64,000 nt of DNA from an uncultured Bacilli bacterium (GCA_910584655.1 CAJUBJ010000001.1:372001-436000), one strand, 5' to 3'; positions 6,973 to 16,889 are shown, numbered from the stretch's first letter. Notes: generated by a model from the sequence alone, not told the origin. A program made the numbers and translations.

Positions 6973-8127
6973 TTACTTTGTAAATAAGATTTTTTCACTA
7001 TTATAAGATTTTATTATATATGTTAAAACTATTATAATATAAATAATTGTTGAGCCAATCGTTAAGAATATATTGTTTAAAGTTGCGTTATTAGTAAATA
7101 AATCCATTAAAATTTGTTCAAAATTGCATATTGGAATTAGATAGTATATATTAGTTAATTCCATTTCTATCAAAGATACAAACATTGGGATTATACAAAT
7201 CATTTGAAGCATTGCGGTTGAACTTTGTGCTTCTTTATATGTTTTAGAGAAACTTGTTAATGCTAGTGCTACTCCTGCTATAAAGAATGATGCACATATT
7301 ACGATTAATAAACTTCCAATAATTGTTTTTAAAGATAATATCAATTCAAAACCATCAAACATACTATAAAAGTTCTTTCCTATAACTATACTTGTAATTG
7401 TAAGTATTAAACCTATAAGAGATGATACAAATCCTAAAATAACAGAAGATAGATATTTACCAGTTAGAAGTTCTGTTTTCTTGATTGGAAATGTCAAAAT
7501 TGTTTCTAGTGTACCATTTTCTCTTTCTACTGCTGTTACGCCTGTAGCCATACTAGAAGTTGTCATACAGATAGCCATAATGATATATGTAAAAGATATT
7601 GATAAAAGGATTGATAACATATAGTTACTATTTCCTAAATCTTCGTAAGAAATTTCGAAATGATTATATGCTTTATTTAAATCGATATTTTGATTCAATA
7701 AGTATGTGTTGGTTAGTAATTGACTATAAGAACTTAGATATTCTTCTATTATTGCACTTGTCATCATACCATTTGTACTACTTGAATCTGTATATATTTT
7801 GTATGTGTTTGAATCTTTGTTATAAGAAATATAACCTTCTATTTCTTTGTTGCTATATGATTCTTCTAGACATTCTTTTGAATTACACTCGATATAATCT
7901 ATTTTTAATGTATTAAATATTTCTTTTTCTTCTTCACTTATTTGGTAATCTATACCTATTTTATATGTATTATCATTTGTATCTTCTATTCCTTCGTACA
8001 TGTTTCCGTAAAAGATAATCATTGCTGGAATTATAAGAGGAAATAGCAACATTCTTATAATTGTTTTTTTATCTCTAATAATACTTCTTAGTTCTTTTTT
8101 TATAGTAATTAAAATGTTTTTATTCAT
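6973..8127 (-). CDS. ABC-2 type transporter permease (NatB-like)
   Basis: 384 residues. It has an N-terminal span (about 28-44), a large extracytoplasmic loop (about 50-170), then five to six spans in the C-terminal half with the ABC-2 signature VERENGTLETILTFPIKKTELLTGKYLSS (split here: GTLETILTFPIKK at about 207-219). This fits NatB/YhaP-type exporters. The partner ATPase is encoded immediately upstream and overlaps by eight bases. The start is the second ATG, spaced from GGAG; the first ATG overlaps that site. Export of a small ion or compound is likely, with substrate unknown. Confidence 0.88.
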   Translation of the reverse strand: MNKNILITIKKELRSIIRDKKTIIRMLLFPLIIPAMIIFYGNMYEGIEDTNDNTYKIGIDYQISEEEKEIFNTLKIDYIECNSKECLEESYSNKEIEGYISYNKDSNTYKIYTDSSSTNGMMTSAIIEEYLSSYSQLLTNTYLLNQNIDLNKAYNHFEISYEDLGNSNYMLSILLSISFTYIIMAICMTTSSMATGVTAVERENGTLETILTFPIKKTELLTGKYLSSVILGFVSSLIGLILTITSIVIGKNFYSMFDGFELILSLKTIIGSLLIVICASFFIAGVALALTSFSKTYKEAQSSTAMLQMICIIPMFVSLIEMELTNIYYLIPICNFEQILMDLFTNNATLNNIFLTIGSTIIYIIIVLTYIIKSYNSEKILFTK

Positions 8128-8875
8128 TGCTTTCATCTCCTATAAGAGTAAAGAATGCATCTCTTAAGTTGGTTGTTTTTGTTTCTTTAATAATTGATGC
8201 TGGTGTACCCTCTTTTATTATATTTCCTTTATGAATTAAAACTACTCTATCACAAATATTTTCTGCTTCTTCCATATAATGTGTCGAATAAATTATACAT
8301 TTGTTTTTTGTTTTCTCCTCTTTAATGAAGTCTAGAATGGTTTTGCTGGAAATAATATCAAGTCCACTTGTTGCTTCATCAAAAATGTAGTATTTGGGGT
8401 TATGTACAACACATCTTGCTATGTTTACTCTTTGAAGTTGGCCAGTAGATAAATTTTCAATTCTTTGGTGAAGAAATTCATCTAAATTAAACCTTTTAGA
8501 AATTGCGTGTATTTGCTTTTCTAATTCATTTTTTTCTATGTTGTAATATTCACCACACATTTTTAATAATTCGTATGGAGATATATCTTTGTATAGTTTT
8601 GTATTACCAGATAGAAAAGCAATTTTTCTTTTGATATTAATCTCATCATCCTTGTAATTTGTGTTATCTATTTTAATAGTTCCTTCTGTTGGTTCCATTA
8701 CTCCTGCTAATATTCTAAGAAGTGTTGTTTTGCCTGCTCCATTAGGACCTAAAAGACCAACTACCTCACCTTCTTCAGCTCTAATAGTTATATTTTTGTC
8801 AGCATAGAAAGTTTGGGTTTCTTTTTTATTTATTTTTTTGGTAAATTTTTTTGAAATATTTTTTATCTCTAACAT
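8120..8875 (-). CDS. ABC transporter ATP-binding protein (NatA-like)
   Basis: 251 residues with a complete nucleotide-binding domain: Walker A GPNGAGKTT (about 43-51), signature LSTGQLQRVNIAR (about 143-155), Walker B YYIFDEATSGLD (about 163-174) and an H-loop in YSTHYMEEAE. It powers the permease encoded downstream. The ATG is two bases after the miaA stop and the RBS lies inside miaA, so miaA, natA-like and natB-like form one operon. Confidence 0.93.
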   Translation of the reverse strand: MLEIKNISKKFTKKINKKETQTFYADKNITIRAEEGEVVGLLGPNGAGKTTLLRILAGVMEPTEGTIKIDNTNYKDDEINIKRKIAFLSGNTKLYKDISPYELLKMCGEYYNIEKNELEKQIHAISKRFNLDEFLHQRIENLSTGQLQRVNIARCVVHNPKYYIFDEATSGLDIISSKTILDFIKEEKTKNKCIIYSTHYMEEAENICDRVVLIHKGNIIKEGTPASIIKETKTTNLRDAFFTLIGDESNE

Positions 8876-8876
8876 T

Positions 8877-9791
8877 TTACTTTTCCTCTTCTATTTTTTC
8901 TTTTGAGATTTTTTTAGTTTCTATAAATTGTATTACTTCATTAATTGTATCATTAAAATTATCGAAATTGACATTAAACCAATTAACATTCAATTGATGA
9001 TTAAAAAATGTATATTGTCTTTTTGCGTAATTACGACAACTTTTTTTAATCTTTTCTGTTGCTTCTTCTAATGATATTTCTTTATTGAAATATGGAAATA
9101 ATTCTTTATATCCAATTGGTGTTAAAACAGCTTTACTTCTGATTTTTGTATCATATATTTTTTTTGCTTCATCCAATAATCCATTTTTTATCATTTCATC
9201 TGTTCGCTTATTAATTCTATCGTATAAATTTTCTCTATCGGTTGTCAAACCAATAAATATACAATCATATAACAATTTAGATGCTTTCTTTTTTTGACTT
9301 AGTGGCTTGTTTGTATTGTTAAAATAGTTTAGTGCTCTTATAATTCTTTGACGATTATGTGGGTGAATGCTTGTTGTTGCGTCTATTTTTTTTAGTTCGC
9401 TATAGAGTTCTTCTGTAGTTATTTCATTATATTCTTCTCTTATTTGATTTTCTTCTTCTAAATCATAATCATAAAGAGCAGCTTTTATATAAAGTCCTGT
9501 TCCTCCTACTAGGATAGGAACTTTTTCTTTATTTTCTATTTCTTTTATTTTGTTACGACAATCTTTTTGATAATTGTAAATTGTATATTCTTCTTCTATA
9601 TCTTTTATATCAAACAAATGATGAGGAATATTTTCTTTTTCTTTTTCTGTTACTTTAGCTGTTGCAATATCCATTCCTTTGTATACTTGTGTACTATCTG
9701 CGTTTATTATTTCTCCGTTTAATTTTTTGGCTAATTCAACCGAAAGTAACGTTTTGCCTACACAAGTTGGACCAACTATACATATGACCAT
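8877..9791 (-). CDS. miaA: tRNA dimethylallyltransferase
   Basis: 304 residues. MiaA adds a dimethylallyl group to A37 of tRNAs that read UNN codons. Seen here: P-loop GPTCVGKT at the N-terminus, INADSTQVYKGMDIATAK, LVGGTGLYIKAAL, RQRIIRAL and TPIGYKELFPYF, all standard MiaA blocks. The start is set at the ATG of MVICIVGPT rather than the GTG two codons earlier. Length is typical. Its C-terminus carries a short Lys/Glu-rich tail. First gene of the operon that continues into the ABC exporter. Confidence 0.95.
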   Translation of the reverse strand: MVICIVGPTCVGKTLLSVELAKKLNGEIINADSTQVYKGMDIATAKVTEKEKENIPHHLFDIKDIEEEYTIYNYQKDCRNKIKEIENKEKVPILVGGTGLYIKAALYDYDLEEENQIREEYNEITTEELYSELKKIDATTSIHPHNRQRIIRALNYFNNTNKPLSQKKKASKLLYDCIFIGLTTDRENLYDRINKRTDEMIKNGLLDEAKKIYDTKIRSKAVLTPIGYKELFPYFNKEISLEEATEKIKKSCRNYAKRQYTFFNHQLNVNWFNVNFDNFNDTINEVIQFIETKKISKEKIEEEK

Positions 9792-9996
9792 ATACACTCT
9801 TCTTTCTTTTTTATCTTTTATTTTTTATAAAAAAAAATTAGAATTTCGTTTCTATTATATCACTTTATAACTACTTTTTTTATATTTTTTTCGCATTGAA
9901 ATTTCGAGTGCTTAAATTTGAAAAGAATATTTAGGAGATAAAATGTTTTTAATTTATTTAAGTTATGGTATAATGCTTTCTTAAAGAGGTGAAAAT

Positions 9997-11760
9997 ATGA
10001 CTAAATACTACTCTAATAATAAAGAAAAAAGACATAAAACTTGGGATAATTTAAAAAAGACATATAAATATGCAAAAAAGCAAAATAAAGAATTTATATT
10101 GTATTTTATATTTAATATTTTGTTAGCTGTTATAGGTGCTATTGCTCCAATGTTTTCTGCTAAACAATTGCTTAAATTAACAGATGGTCTTTTAAATGAA
10201 TTATTTCTTTTTACTATTGTAATTTTAGTGATAGAACTTAGTAGAAATTTATGTCATTTCTTAGCAAGAAAATATTCACAAATATTTGCTGCTGAAGTTT
10301 TAAAAAAAATACAAATAGATGTAGCTCGTGAAGTTTTGAAAATTGAAACTAGCGATTTGGATAAAAAATCGAGTGGCGTTTTTATTGATCGTTTGATTAA
10401 AGATACTGGTAGAATTGCGGATATATTTTTAGACTTGAATATGTCTATTACAGATTTTATTACTAATTTAGGTATTTTATTTGCGGTTTTTATGATAAGT
10501 AAACTCTTATTTCTCTTTTATATTATTTCAATTGTTATTATATTCGTTTTAGAGAAAATTAGAATAAGTGAGTATATTAAAGCAGATAAGAAATATAGGA
10601 AACATGCTGAGGTTGCAACTGGACTAATTAGTGAACTTGTTCGTGGTGTTAGAGACGTTAAGGTTTTAAATGCTGAAGAACCTTTTATGGAGAAAATTAG
10701 TAAAGATGTCTCTAATCTTAATGATGAGAGATATAATATGGGAAAAATTAGAAGGACTTATAGTCTTCTAAATGGAAGTGTTAGAGATATATTGGATTTT
10801 GTTTTAATAGTATTGGCGATAGTTCTTATTACTAATAATTATTTAACTATTTCTAATTTTGTTATAGTTTATATGTATCGTGGAAAAATATTTAATTTGC
10901 TTACTTTAACTAGTCAATTACTTGAATGGATTAAAGATTTTAATCTATCTGCTGAACGAGTATTTGAAATTATCGATAGTGATGTTTTCAAAAAAGAAAA
11001 ATTTGGAACAAAACATATTGATCAAATAAAAGGTGATTTTGAATTTAAAAATGTTCATTTTAGTTACAAAGATAATCAAGAAGTTTTAAAAGGAATAAGT
11101 TTTAAAATCAAACATAATCAGACTGTTTCGTTTGTCGGGAAATCAGGTGCTGGCAAATCTACTATATTTTCTTTACTTGCTAAATTGTATGTACCTGATA
11201 AAGGAAATATTTTTATTGATGGCATAAATATTAATGAACTTGATTGTGAGTCTATTAGAGGAAATATAAGTATTATTACACAAAATCCATATATATTTAA
11301 TTTAACTATTAGGGATAATTTTAAAATTGTAAAGAAAGATATAACTGATGAAGAAATTATAGATGCTTGTAAGTCTGCAAAATTGCATGATTTCATAATG
11401 AGTCTACCTGATGGATATGATACATTGGTTGGCGAAGGGGGATTAACTTTGTCTGGAGGTCAAAGACAAAGATTAAGTATAGCTAGAGCATTAGCACAAA
11501 AAACTGAAATTATATTGTTTGATGAAGCCACTAGTGCATTAGATAATGAGACGCAACAAGGAATACAAGATGCAATTAATGAAATGAAAAATGAATACAC
11601 TATACTTATAATTGCACATAGATTATCAACTGTTATTAATAGCGATTTGATAATGATGGTTGATGATGGAAAGATTGTTGCAACTGGTACTCATGAAGAA
11701 TTGCTTGAAAATAATAAGGATTATAAAAAAATATACAATATGGAGTTGCGAAAACGTTGA
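9997..11760 (+). CDS. ABC transporter, fused membrane and ATPase domains (MsbA/LmrA type)
   Basis: 587 residues, a standard half-transporter. Six membrane spans occupy about 35-310 and the ATPase domain follows: Walker A GKSGAGKST (about 384-392), signature LSGGQRQRLSIARAL (about 484-498), Walker B EIILFDEATSALD, H-loop IIAHRLST. It works as a homodimer or with a partner, exporting a lipid, peptide or drug; no partner gene is adjacent. ATG follows AAAGAGGTG. It is a lone transcription unit with its own terminator. Confidence 0.9.
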   Translation: MTKYYSNNKEKRHKTWDNLKKTYKYAKKQNKEFILYFIFNILLAVIGAIAPMFSAKQLLKLTDGLLNELFLFTIVILVIELSRNLCHFLARKYSQIFAAEVLKKIQIDVAREVLKIETSDLDKKSSGVFIDRLIKDTGRIADIFLDLNMSITDFITNLGILFAVFMISKLLFLFYIISIVIIFVLEKIRISEYIKADKKYRKHAEVATGLISELVRGVRDVKVLNAEEPFMEKISKDVSNLNDERYNMGKIRRTYSLLNGSVRDILDFVLIVLAIVLITNNYLTISNFVIVYMYRGKIFNLLTLTSQLLEWIKDFNLSAERVFEIIDSDVFKKEKFGTKHIDQIKGDFEFKNVHFSYKDNQEVLKGISFKIKHNQTVSFVGKSGAGKSTIFSLLAKLYVPDKGNIFIDGININELDCESIRGNISIITQNPYIFNLTIRDNFKIVKKDITDEEIIDACKSAKLHDFIMSLPDGYDTLVGEGGLTLSGGQRQRLSIARALAQKTEIILFDEATSALDNETQQGIQDAINEMKNEYTILIIAHRLSTVINSDLIMMVDDGKIVATGTHEELLENNKDYKKIYNMELRKR

Positions 11761-11764
11761 TTTT

Positions 11765-11787
11765 AAGGCTGTTTAACAGTCTTTTTT
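11765..11787 (+). terminator. Terminator of the ABC half-transporter gene
   Basis: GGCTGT TTA ACAGTC stem followed by six T. Confidence 0.75.
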
Positions 11788-11900
11788 GATAGATTTGATA
11801 TATTATTCTCCTTGTTATTGTAACGTTATTTAATGGAGTTTTATGGTATTTTATATAAGTTCATTTGACTATGTATTTGGTAAAACTTTTAATATAATGT

Positions 11901-11930
11901 AAAAAGACTATTTATAAATAGTCTTTTTTT
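11901..11930. terminator. Bidirectional terminator downstream of mutL
   Basis: Perfect inverted repeat AAAAAGACTATTTA / TAAATAGTCTTTTT overlapping the mutL stop region. Confidence 0.8.
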
Positions 11931-13710
11931 AATTCATTGCTCTTTTAAACATTTTTTCTAAATCATATATACTAAATTTTATGATTGTTGGTCTTCCATG
12001 AGGACAATTGTAGGGATTATCAGTGTTCACTAGTTCGTGTAAAATTTCTTCTTGTGCTTCAATGCTTATTCTTGTGTTTGCTTTGATAGACATTTTACAT
12101 GCCAGCGTTATTGCAATATGTTCGTTAAATTTTACTCTATCAAATTTGTTCCCAATACTAATGATGGAATCGAATATTTTATGAATGGATTCCTCTTCGA
12201 ATCCCCTTTTTAACCATGTTGGATGTTCTTTTATAATAAAGGTATTTAATCCGAATTCTTCTATATTAAATCCTATCTTAGTTAGTGTATCAAGGTTTTC
12301 TTTTATTGTTAGAAAATCGCTGGTGTTTAATTCTATATTAATCGGAAATAATGGAGCAATTGTTGTTGTTACTTCTTCTTTTAACGCTTTTAGATATTTG
12401 TCGTAGTTTATTCTTTCTTGGGCTGCATGTTGGTCAATTAAATAAACTCCTTCTTCATTTTGAGCGATAATATAAGTACCTAAAGCTAATCCGACTGGAT
12501 ATAATACTATTTTTTTTAATTCTGGATTTATTATTATATCTTCTCTTTTTGTTGGATGATATTCTTCTTGTTCTTCTTTGATGCTTAAGTCTAACTCGGT
12601 TTGATAGTTTTTTTCACTAATTTTATTTTCGTTTTCTTCTAATTTCTCTGTAACAATTTCGTTTTTAATCATTGCTACAGGCAGTGAAATTTCAGTTGCT
12701 TCTTCTTTTAATGCGTTTGGAATAAGTAATTCCTTATATAGTTTATCTTTAATTGTATCAATAATCATTTTATATAATTCGTCAGTCTTACTTAGTTTTA
12801 TGTCTTGTTTCGTTGGATGAATGTTAACATCTATTAAAGTAGGATCTGTTTCAAATTTTAAAACGACTATTGGAAATTTTATATCTGGTTTGTAAGTGTA
12901 ATATGCATCATTAATTGCTCTATTCAAATCATTGTTTCTTACAACACGTCCGTTAACGATTGTAATCATATGGTTACGATTTGATTTTAAAATTTCTGGT
13001 TTACAGATGTAGCCTTCCATAGTATAATCATCAGTTTCGCCTTTCACTTCAAGCATTTTACTAGATACATTCAATCCATATATTTCATGAATTGTTTTTA
13101 AAAGATTGCCTGAGCCACTAGTTTTTACTAAGGTCTTATCATTATTTGTTAGTTCGAATTTGATGTTAGGATATGATAAAGCTAGCTTTTCAATAAATGA
13201 TACAGTATTTGCAAGTTCATATTGTTCGCTTTTCAAATACTTTAATCTTGCGGGTGTATTGTAGAATAAATTCGATACACTTATTATTGTTCCTTTTCTC
13301 GCATCTGATGGCTCATTAATTTCTAATTTACCGCCTTTTATATGAATATGAGTTCCTATTGTACTTGCACAAGTTGTTAAGTCGACTTCAGATACCGATG
13401 CAATTGAAGGTAGTGCTTCGCCACGAAAACCTAGGGTGTTTATAAAAAATAGATCATCTTCGCGAATAAGCTTGCTTGTTGCATGTCTTTGAAATGAAAG
13501 TAAAGCATCTTCGCTTTCCATTCCTGCCCCATTATCTGTTATCTTAATTTCTTTTAATCCACCATCTTGAAGATTTATTTTGATTGAATCTGAAGCAGCG
13601 TCAATACTATTTTCGACAAGTTCTTTAACAACTGAGGCACATTTTTCGACGACTTCTCCAGCTGCTATTTTGTTTGCGAGATTTTCACTCATTACTTTTA
13701 TTTTTGACAT
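11929..13710 (-). CDS. mutL: DNA mismatch repair protein MutL
   Basis: 593 residues. The N-terminal GHKL ATPase shows ELVENSIDAASD, DNGAGM and FRGEALPSIASV. The C-terminal endonuclease domain has DQHAAQERINYDKY, the ACK motif (LACKMSIKAN) and CPHGRPT near the end. MutL links MutS-bound mismatches to strand incision. The metal motif is DQHA(X)2E(X)4D here; the family usually has Glu at the last position, so Asp is a conservative change. The linker (about 330-395) is Glu/Lys-rich. ATG follows GGAGGTATAAT. mutS is not in the window. Confidence 0.96.
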   Translation of the reverse strand: MSKIKVMSENLANKIAAGEVVEKCASVVKELVENSIDAASDSIKINLQDGGLKEIKITDNGAGMESEDALLSFQRHATSKLIREDDLFFINTLGFRGEALPSIASVSEVDLTTCASTIGTHIHIKGGKLEINEPSDARKGTIISVSNLFYNTPARLKYLKSEQYELANTVSFIEKLALSYPNIKFELTNNDKTLVKTSGSGNLLKTIHEIYGLNVSSKMLEVKGETDDYTMEGYICKPEILKSNRNHMITIVNGRVVRNNDLNRAINDAYYTYKPDIKFPIVVLKFETDPTLIDVNIHPTKQDIKLSKTDELYKMIIDTIKDKLYKELLIPNALKEEATEISLPVAMIKNEIVTEKLEENENKISEKNYQTELDLSIKEEQEEYHPTKREDIIINPELKKIVLYPVGLALGTYIIAQNEEGVYLIDQHAAQERINYDKYLKALKEEVTTTIAPLFPINIELNTSDFLTIKENLDTLTKIGFNIEEFGLNTFIIKEHPTWLKRGFEEESIHKIFDSIISIGNKFDRVKFNEHIAITLACKMSIKANTRISIEAQEEILHELVNTDNPYNCPHGRPTIIKFSIYDLEKMFKRAMN

Positions 13711-13725
13711 ATTATACCTCCTTTT

Positions 13726-14733
13726 TTATTGTTTGCCTTTAAACATTGAAGTTCTTACTTCGAATAGACTGAAATCATTAGCATGTATTGTTAGTGTACA
13801 GGCCTTTTTAACATTTATAAATCCAAGAGATTTTATGACTAAGTCACTATTTGCTGGTATTTTTATTTCTTTTTTTTCTAGATCTGTTAGTTTTCTATTC
13901 TTCTCGAATACTCTTTCTGTTTTTATATCATTACTTATATAAAAGGTTAGACTATTGTTAATTGATGATTTTAATCTTATTTTATCTTCTATTAATATAC
14001 TAGCAATATCTTTTAATTGATATGTTGTTGGCTTTAAGAAATTCTTAGGATTTACTTTTTTTATAAGTTCAAATTCGTCTTCATTGTAAATTGTCCTAGT
14101 TAAAGTGAATCCTGGAGAGTCAATAATTGATAAATTATCATTTAGTTTAATTTTAATGAAATCAATTGTAGTATTTGGAATTAAACTTGTTGTTATTTCA
14201 TTATAGTTTTCTTTTTCATTACAACATAATTTGTTTATAAGTGTAGATTTGCCAGCGTTTGTATATCCTAAGATGTAACATTCATTTATATTTTGCTCTT
14301 CTAATTTTTTTGTAATAAGTTTTGTGTTAATATTTTTTTTGGTACTTTGAAATATGATGTTTTCATTTACGTTATAATTTTCTTTTAGCCAATTTACAAT
14401 TATCGGTTCTTTGATACTTTTAGGAATAATGTCTGTTTTACTAATTATTAATGTTTTTGGAACGTTGATACTTTGAAATGTATTTATTGTTTCTTTGTTT
14501 ATATTAATAAAATCGATTAAAAAATAGACATATTCGGCTTTTTTGTTTACTATATTCTTTATATAGTCATTAATGTTTTTTAATTCTGTTACTATTTTTT
14601 TGTTATAATGAATTATTTGAAAACATCTTTCGCAATAATTTGAATTAGTAATCTTGTTTGGTGGGATATATCCTTTGTCTTTTTGATTTATTGATTGAAG
14701 AATTGCTCCACATCCTGAGCATTTTTTAGTCAT
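13726..14733 (-). CDS. yqeH: Ribosome biogenesis GTPase YqeH
   Basis: 335 residues. A zinc-finger opens the protein (CSGCG at 5-9 ... CERCF at 34-38). The GTPase is circularly permuted: the G4-like ISKTDIIP comes before the P-loop GYTNAGKSTLINK, then IDSPGF (G3). YqeH is required for 30S subunit assembly. The C-terminal region is shorter and more diverged than in Bacillus. It overlaps the upstream yqeG by eight bases, the same pairing as in Bacillus. Confidence 0.93.
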   Translation of the reverse strand: MTKKCSGCGAILQSINQKDKGYIPPNKITNSNYCERCFQIIHYNKKIVTELKNINDYIKNIVNKKAEYVYFLIDFININKETINTFQSINVPKTLIISKTDIIPKSIKEPIIVNWLKENYNVNENIIFQSTKKNINTKLITKKLEEQNINECYILGYTNAGKSTLINKLCCNEKENYNEITTSLIPNTTIDFIKIKLNDNLSIIDSPGFTLTRTIYNEDEFELIKKVNPKNFLKPTTYQLKDIASILIEDKIRLKSSINNSLTFYISNDIKTERVFEKNRKLTDLEKKEIKIPANSDLVIKSLGFINVKKACTLTIHANDFSLFEVRTSMFKGKQ

Positions 14734-15238
14734 AGTACTTCCCTCTTTCTATAATCTTTGTCTTTTTTATTAATTTAGCTTCTTTTAAACGATTTATTTT
14801 TGTGAATATTGATTCATTAGTTGATAGTTGGTCGACTAGAATACTAGTTATTCCTAATCTGTTAGCTCCTTTGATGTCAGTATATAATTGGTCTCCTATA
14901 GCTGCTATTTCTTTTACGTTGCAATTATATTTTTTTATAATGCGAATATAATTTCTTTTTGATGGCTTCCACGATAAATAGAATGTATCTACTTTTAAAT
15001 GTTTTTTAAAACGGATTGCGCGAGATGGTATAGCGTTAGTTAAAATTATTATTTTAAAACCATTTTTTTCTAGTTTTTTAAATAGATTGACAACACTGTT
15101 TTGTGGTATATATTCGTTTGTCTTGGCGATTGTGTTGTCTATATCGAATAATAATAATTTGATTCCTTTTTCTTTTAACTTTTTGTAATTTATACTATAG
15201 ATACTGTTTGAATATATGATTGGTTTATATTGGTTCAT
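14726..15238 (-). CDS. yqeG: HAD-superfamily phosphatase YqeG
   Basis: 170 residues, normal YqeG size. HAD motif I is LLFDIDNTIA (about 29-38), motif II is IILTNA, the lysine is in SWKPSKR and motif III is IGDQLYTDIKGAN. It hydrolyses a phosphate ester of unknown identity; the family is always found near yqeH. There is a short intergenic region upstream, and translation overlaps yqeH. Confidence 0.93.
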   Translation of the reverse strand: MNQYKPIIYSNSIYSINYKKLKEKGIKLLLFDIDNTIAKTNEYIPQNSVVNLFKKLEKNGFKIIILTNAIPSRAIRFKKHLKVDTFYLSWKPSKRNYIRIIKKYNCNVKEIAAIGDQLYTDIKGANRLGITSILVDQLSTNESIFTKINRLKEAKLIKKTKIIERGKYYD

Positions 15239-15323
15239 TTATAAATCGACCTCGTATATATTATATCGTATAATTTATATTTTAAAAACATATTTGCAAA
15301 TTAAAAAGCCACTATTGTGGTTC

Positions 15324-15935
15324 TTAATTTGAATTATTATTGCTGCAAGTTGCATTACTACGTGCATATATTTTTGAACAATCAGCGTCCCCACATAATA
15401 GTCCATCTTTTATATATAACATTTTTTCTTTTAAATCTTGATTTTCTGGGGTAAAAGTAATAATTCCTTTTTTTATTTTATACTTACCATTTTCTAACTC
15501 TTCTTCTTTTGCTTCGTCAGAATTTGTGTAAGAATATTTTCCCCAAGATTTTAAATTGTATAAAGAAATGTTATTTTTTGCATTACTTTGTTCTGCTTGA
15601 AATACGCCATCCATGTCTTTTAATTCTTCAATGTATGTTCCGATAAAATCATTTGAATCAAATGATACTACAAAGGTTTCATAAATATCAGGATTATTTC
15701 CTAATTCTTCTTCATAATCGTCTTTAGAATAAAAGTTTATGCCAGATATGTTTTCTAGGCTTTTTATTTTGTCTTCTATTTTATTTTTTTGTGAATCTGT
15801 TATATCTTTATCGAGTAAAATAACTATTGTAGATGTTTCATCATAACGACACCAATATCCCTTATAATTTGTTTTACATCCTGTAAGTAGAAATGTTAAA
15901 TTTATTAGTACTAAAATAAGTATCTTTTTTTTCAT
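15324..15935 (-). CDS. Lipoprotein with FtsX-like extracellular domain
   Basis: 203 residues. The signal peptide ends in lipobox LLTGC (Cys about 20), so it is anchored outside the membrane. Residues about 35-115 (TIVILLDKDITDSQKNKIED ... FYSKDDYEEELG ... MDGVFQ) follow the strand-helix pattern of the extracellular loop of FtsX: 'v.l..d.t..q...i...l..i..v.f.skee'. Here it stands alone without the four FtsX spans. The C-terminal part has four cysteines. FtsX loops activate peptidoglycan hydrolases, so a wall role is possible but inferred. Next to another lipoprotein gene. Confidence 0.7.
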   Translation of the reverse strand: MKKKILILVLINLTFLLTGCKTNYKGYWCRYDETSTIVILLDKDITDSQKNKIEDKIKSLENISGINFYSKDDYEEELGNNPDIYETFVVSFDSNDFIGTYIEELKDMDGVFQAEQSNAKNNISLYNLKSWGKYSYTNSDEAKEEELENGKYKIKKGIITFTPENQDLKEKMLYIKDGLLCGDADCSKIYARSNATCSNNNSN

Positions 15936-15941
15936 TTTTTA

Positions 15942-16835
15942 TCACCTTAATATGTATTGATATTCTTTTTTTGTTTTTAAGTTAATCATATCTAGATTTT
16001 CACTATCAAGATATGTTATTTTGTATGTTTCTTTATATTTCCCTGATTCTTTATCGCTGGTATAAATTATATCATCTTTAATGTAATAATATAATGTATC
16101 GTAATCATCTGGATATGAAGGTTTTTTAAAATCTTTATTATATTTGGATTTTATTAAAGCGTGACTATAAGTGTTTGAATCATAATCGAAACTTATATTT
16201 TCATAATATACTTCTTCTGTCTTGCTGTTTATGTATTCATATCTTTCCCATGATTTTAAAATATTATAATATTTTCTGGTATTAAAAGTTTCTTTTGCTT
16301 CTTCTAAGTCCCAAGCTAAATTTAAAACATTAATTGATTTAGATATTTTTCCTTCATCATAAAGTGTTTTAGCTTCTTCTATTTTTTTTAATTTTTCTTC
16401 TTTTGATTCTATTTTGATATTGCTCTTATACCCAATTTCTTTTAATGTATCATACATTGTTTTATAATCTTTATATAAATCACTTACTATAAATTCGCCA
16501 TTTATACGAGCGTAGTAAGTGTTGTAATCTATACTTAGTATATCAAGAGATGAAAGAATGAAGAAAGAGCTTGTATCAATGTGATTAGAGTCAATATAAT
16601 AAATGTCTAATTTAGCAGTTGATGATGTTCTTTTTAAGTCTTCTAAGAATTGCTTTGCATCTTTTAAAGAACTATTATAAAATGCAAAAATAATATTGTT
16701 ATTTTCTTCTGAAAAAAGGGTTTCTGTTAATTCAGATGCTGTAAGTTCAATTAAGTTATATTCCTTTTTATCAGAACATGAACATAATGTAAATGTAAAA
16801 ACAATTAAAAATATTACTCTTAAGTATTTTTTCAT
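15942..16835 (-). CDS. Lipoprotein of unknown function
   Basis: 297 residues with signal peptide and lipobox LCSC (Cys about 20). Residues about 45-135 (NIIFAFYNSSLKDAKQFLED ... LDIYYIDSN) have a thioredoxin-like layout, but there is no CxxC pair, so redox activity is unlikely. The C-terminal half begins with a helical Lys/Glu segment (KEEKLKKIEEAKTLYDEG) and ends in beta strands. Seven bases separate it from the FtsX-loop lipoprotein, so the two are one operon and may act together in the envelope. The fold call is tentative. Confidence 0.65.
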   Translation of the reverse strand: MKKYLRVIFLIVFTFTLCSCSDKKEYNLIELTASELTETLFSEENNNIIFAFYNSSLKDAKQFLEDLKRTSSTAKLDIYYIDSNHIDTSSFFILSSLDILSIDYNTYYARINGEFIVSDLYKDYKTMYDTLKEIGYKSNIKIESKEEKLKKIEEAKTLYDEGKISKSINVLNLAWDLEEAKETFNTRKYYNILKSWERYEYINSKTEEVYYENISFDYDSNTYSHALIKSKYNKDFKKPSYPDDYDTLYYYIKDDIIYTSDKESGKYKETYKITYLDSENLDMINLKTKKEYQYILR

Positions 16836-16889
16836 ATTATCTCCCCTTTTATAATTATATCATTTTCAAGTGATTAAAAACAAGTTTTT

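Noticed and set aside
15300..15325. Terminator of the FtsX-loop lipoprotein gene
   Set aside because: Only four clean base pairs (CCAC/GTGG) before a T-run; too weak to list.
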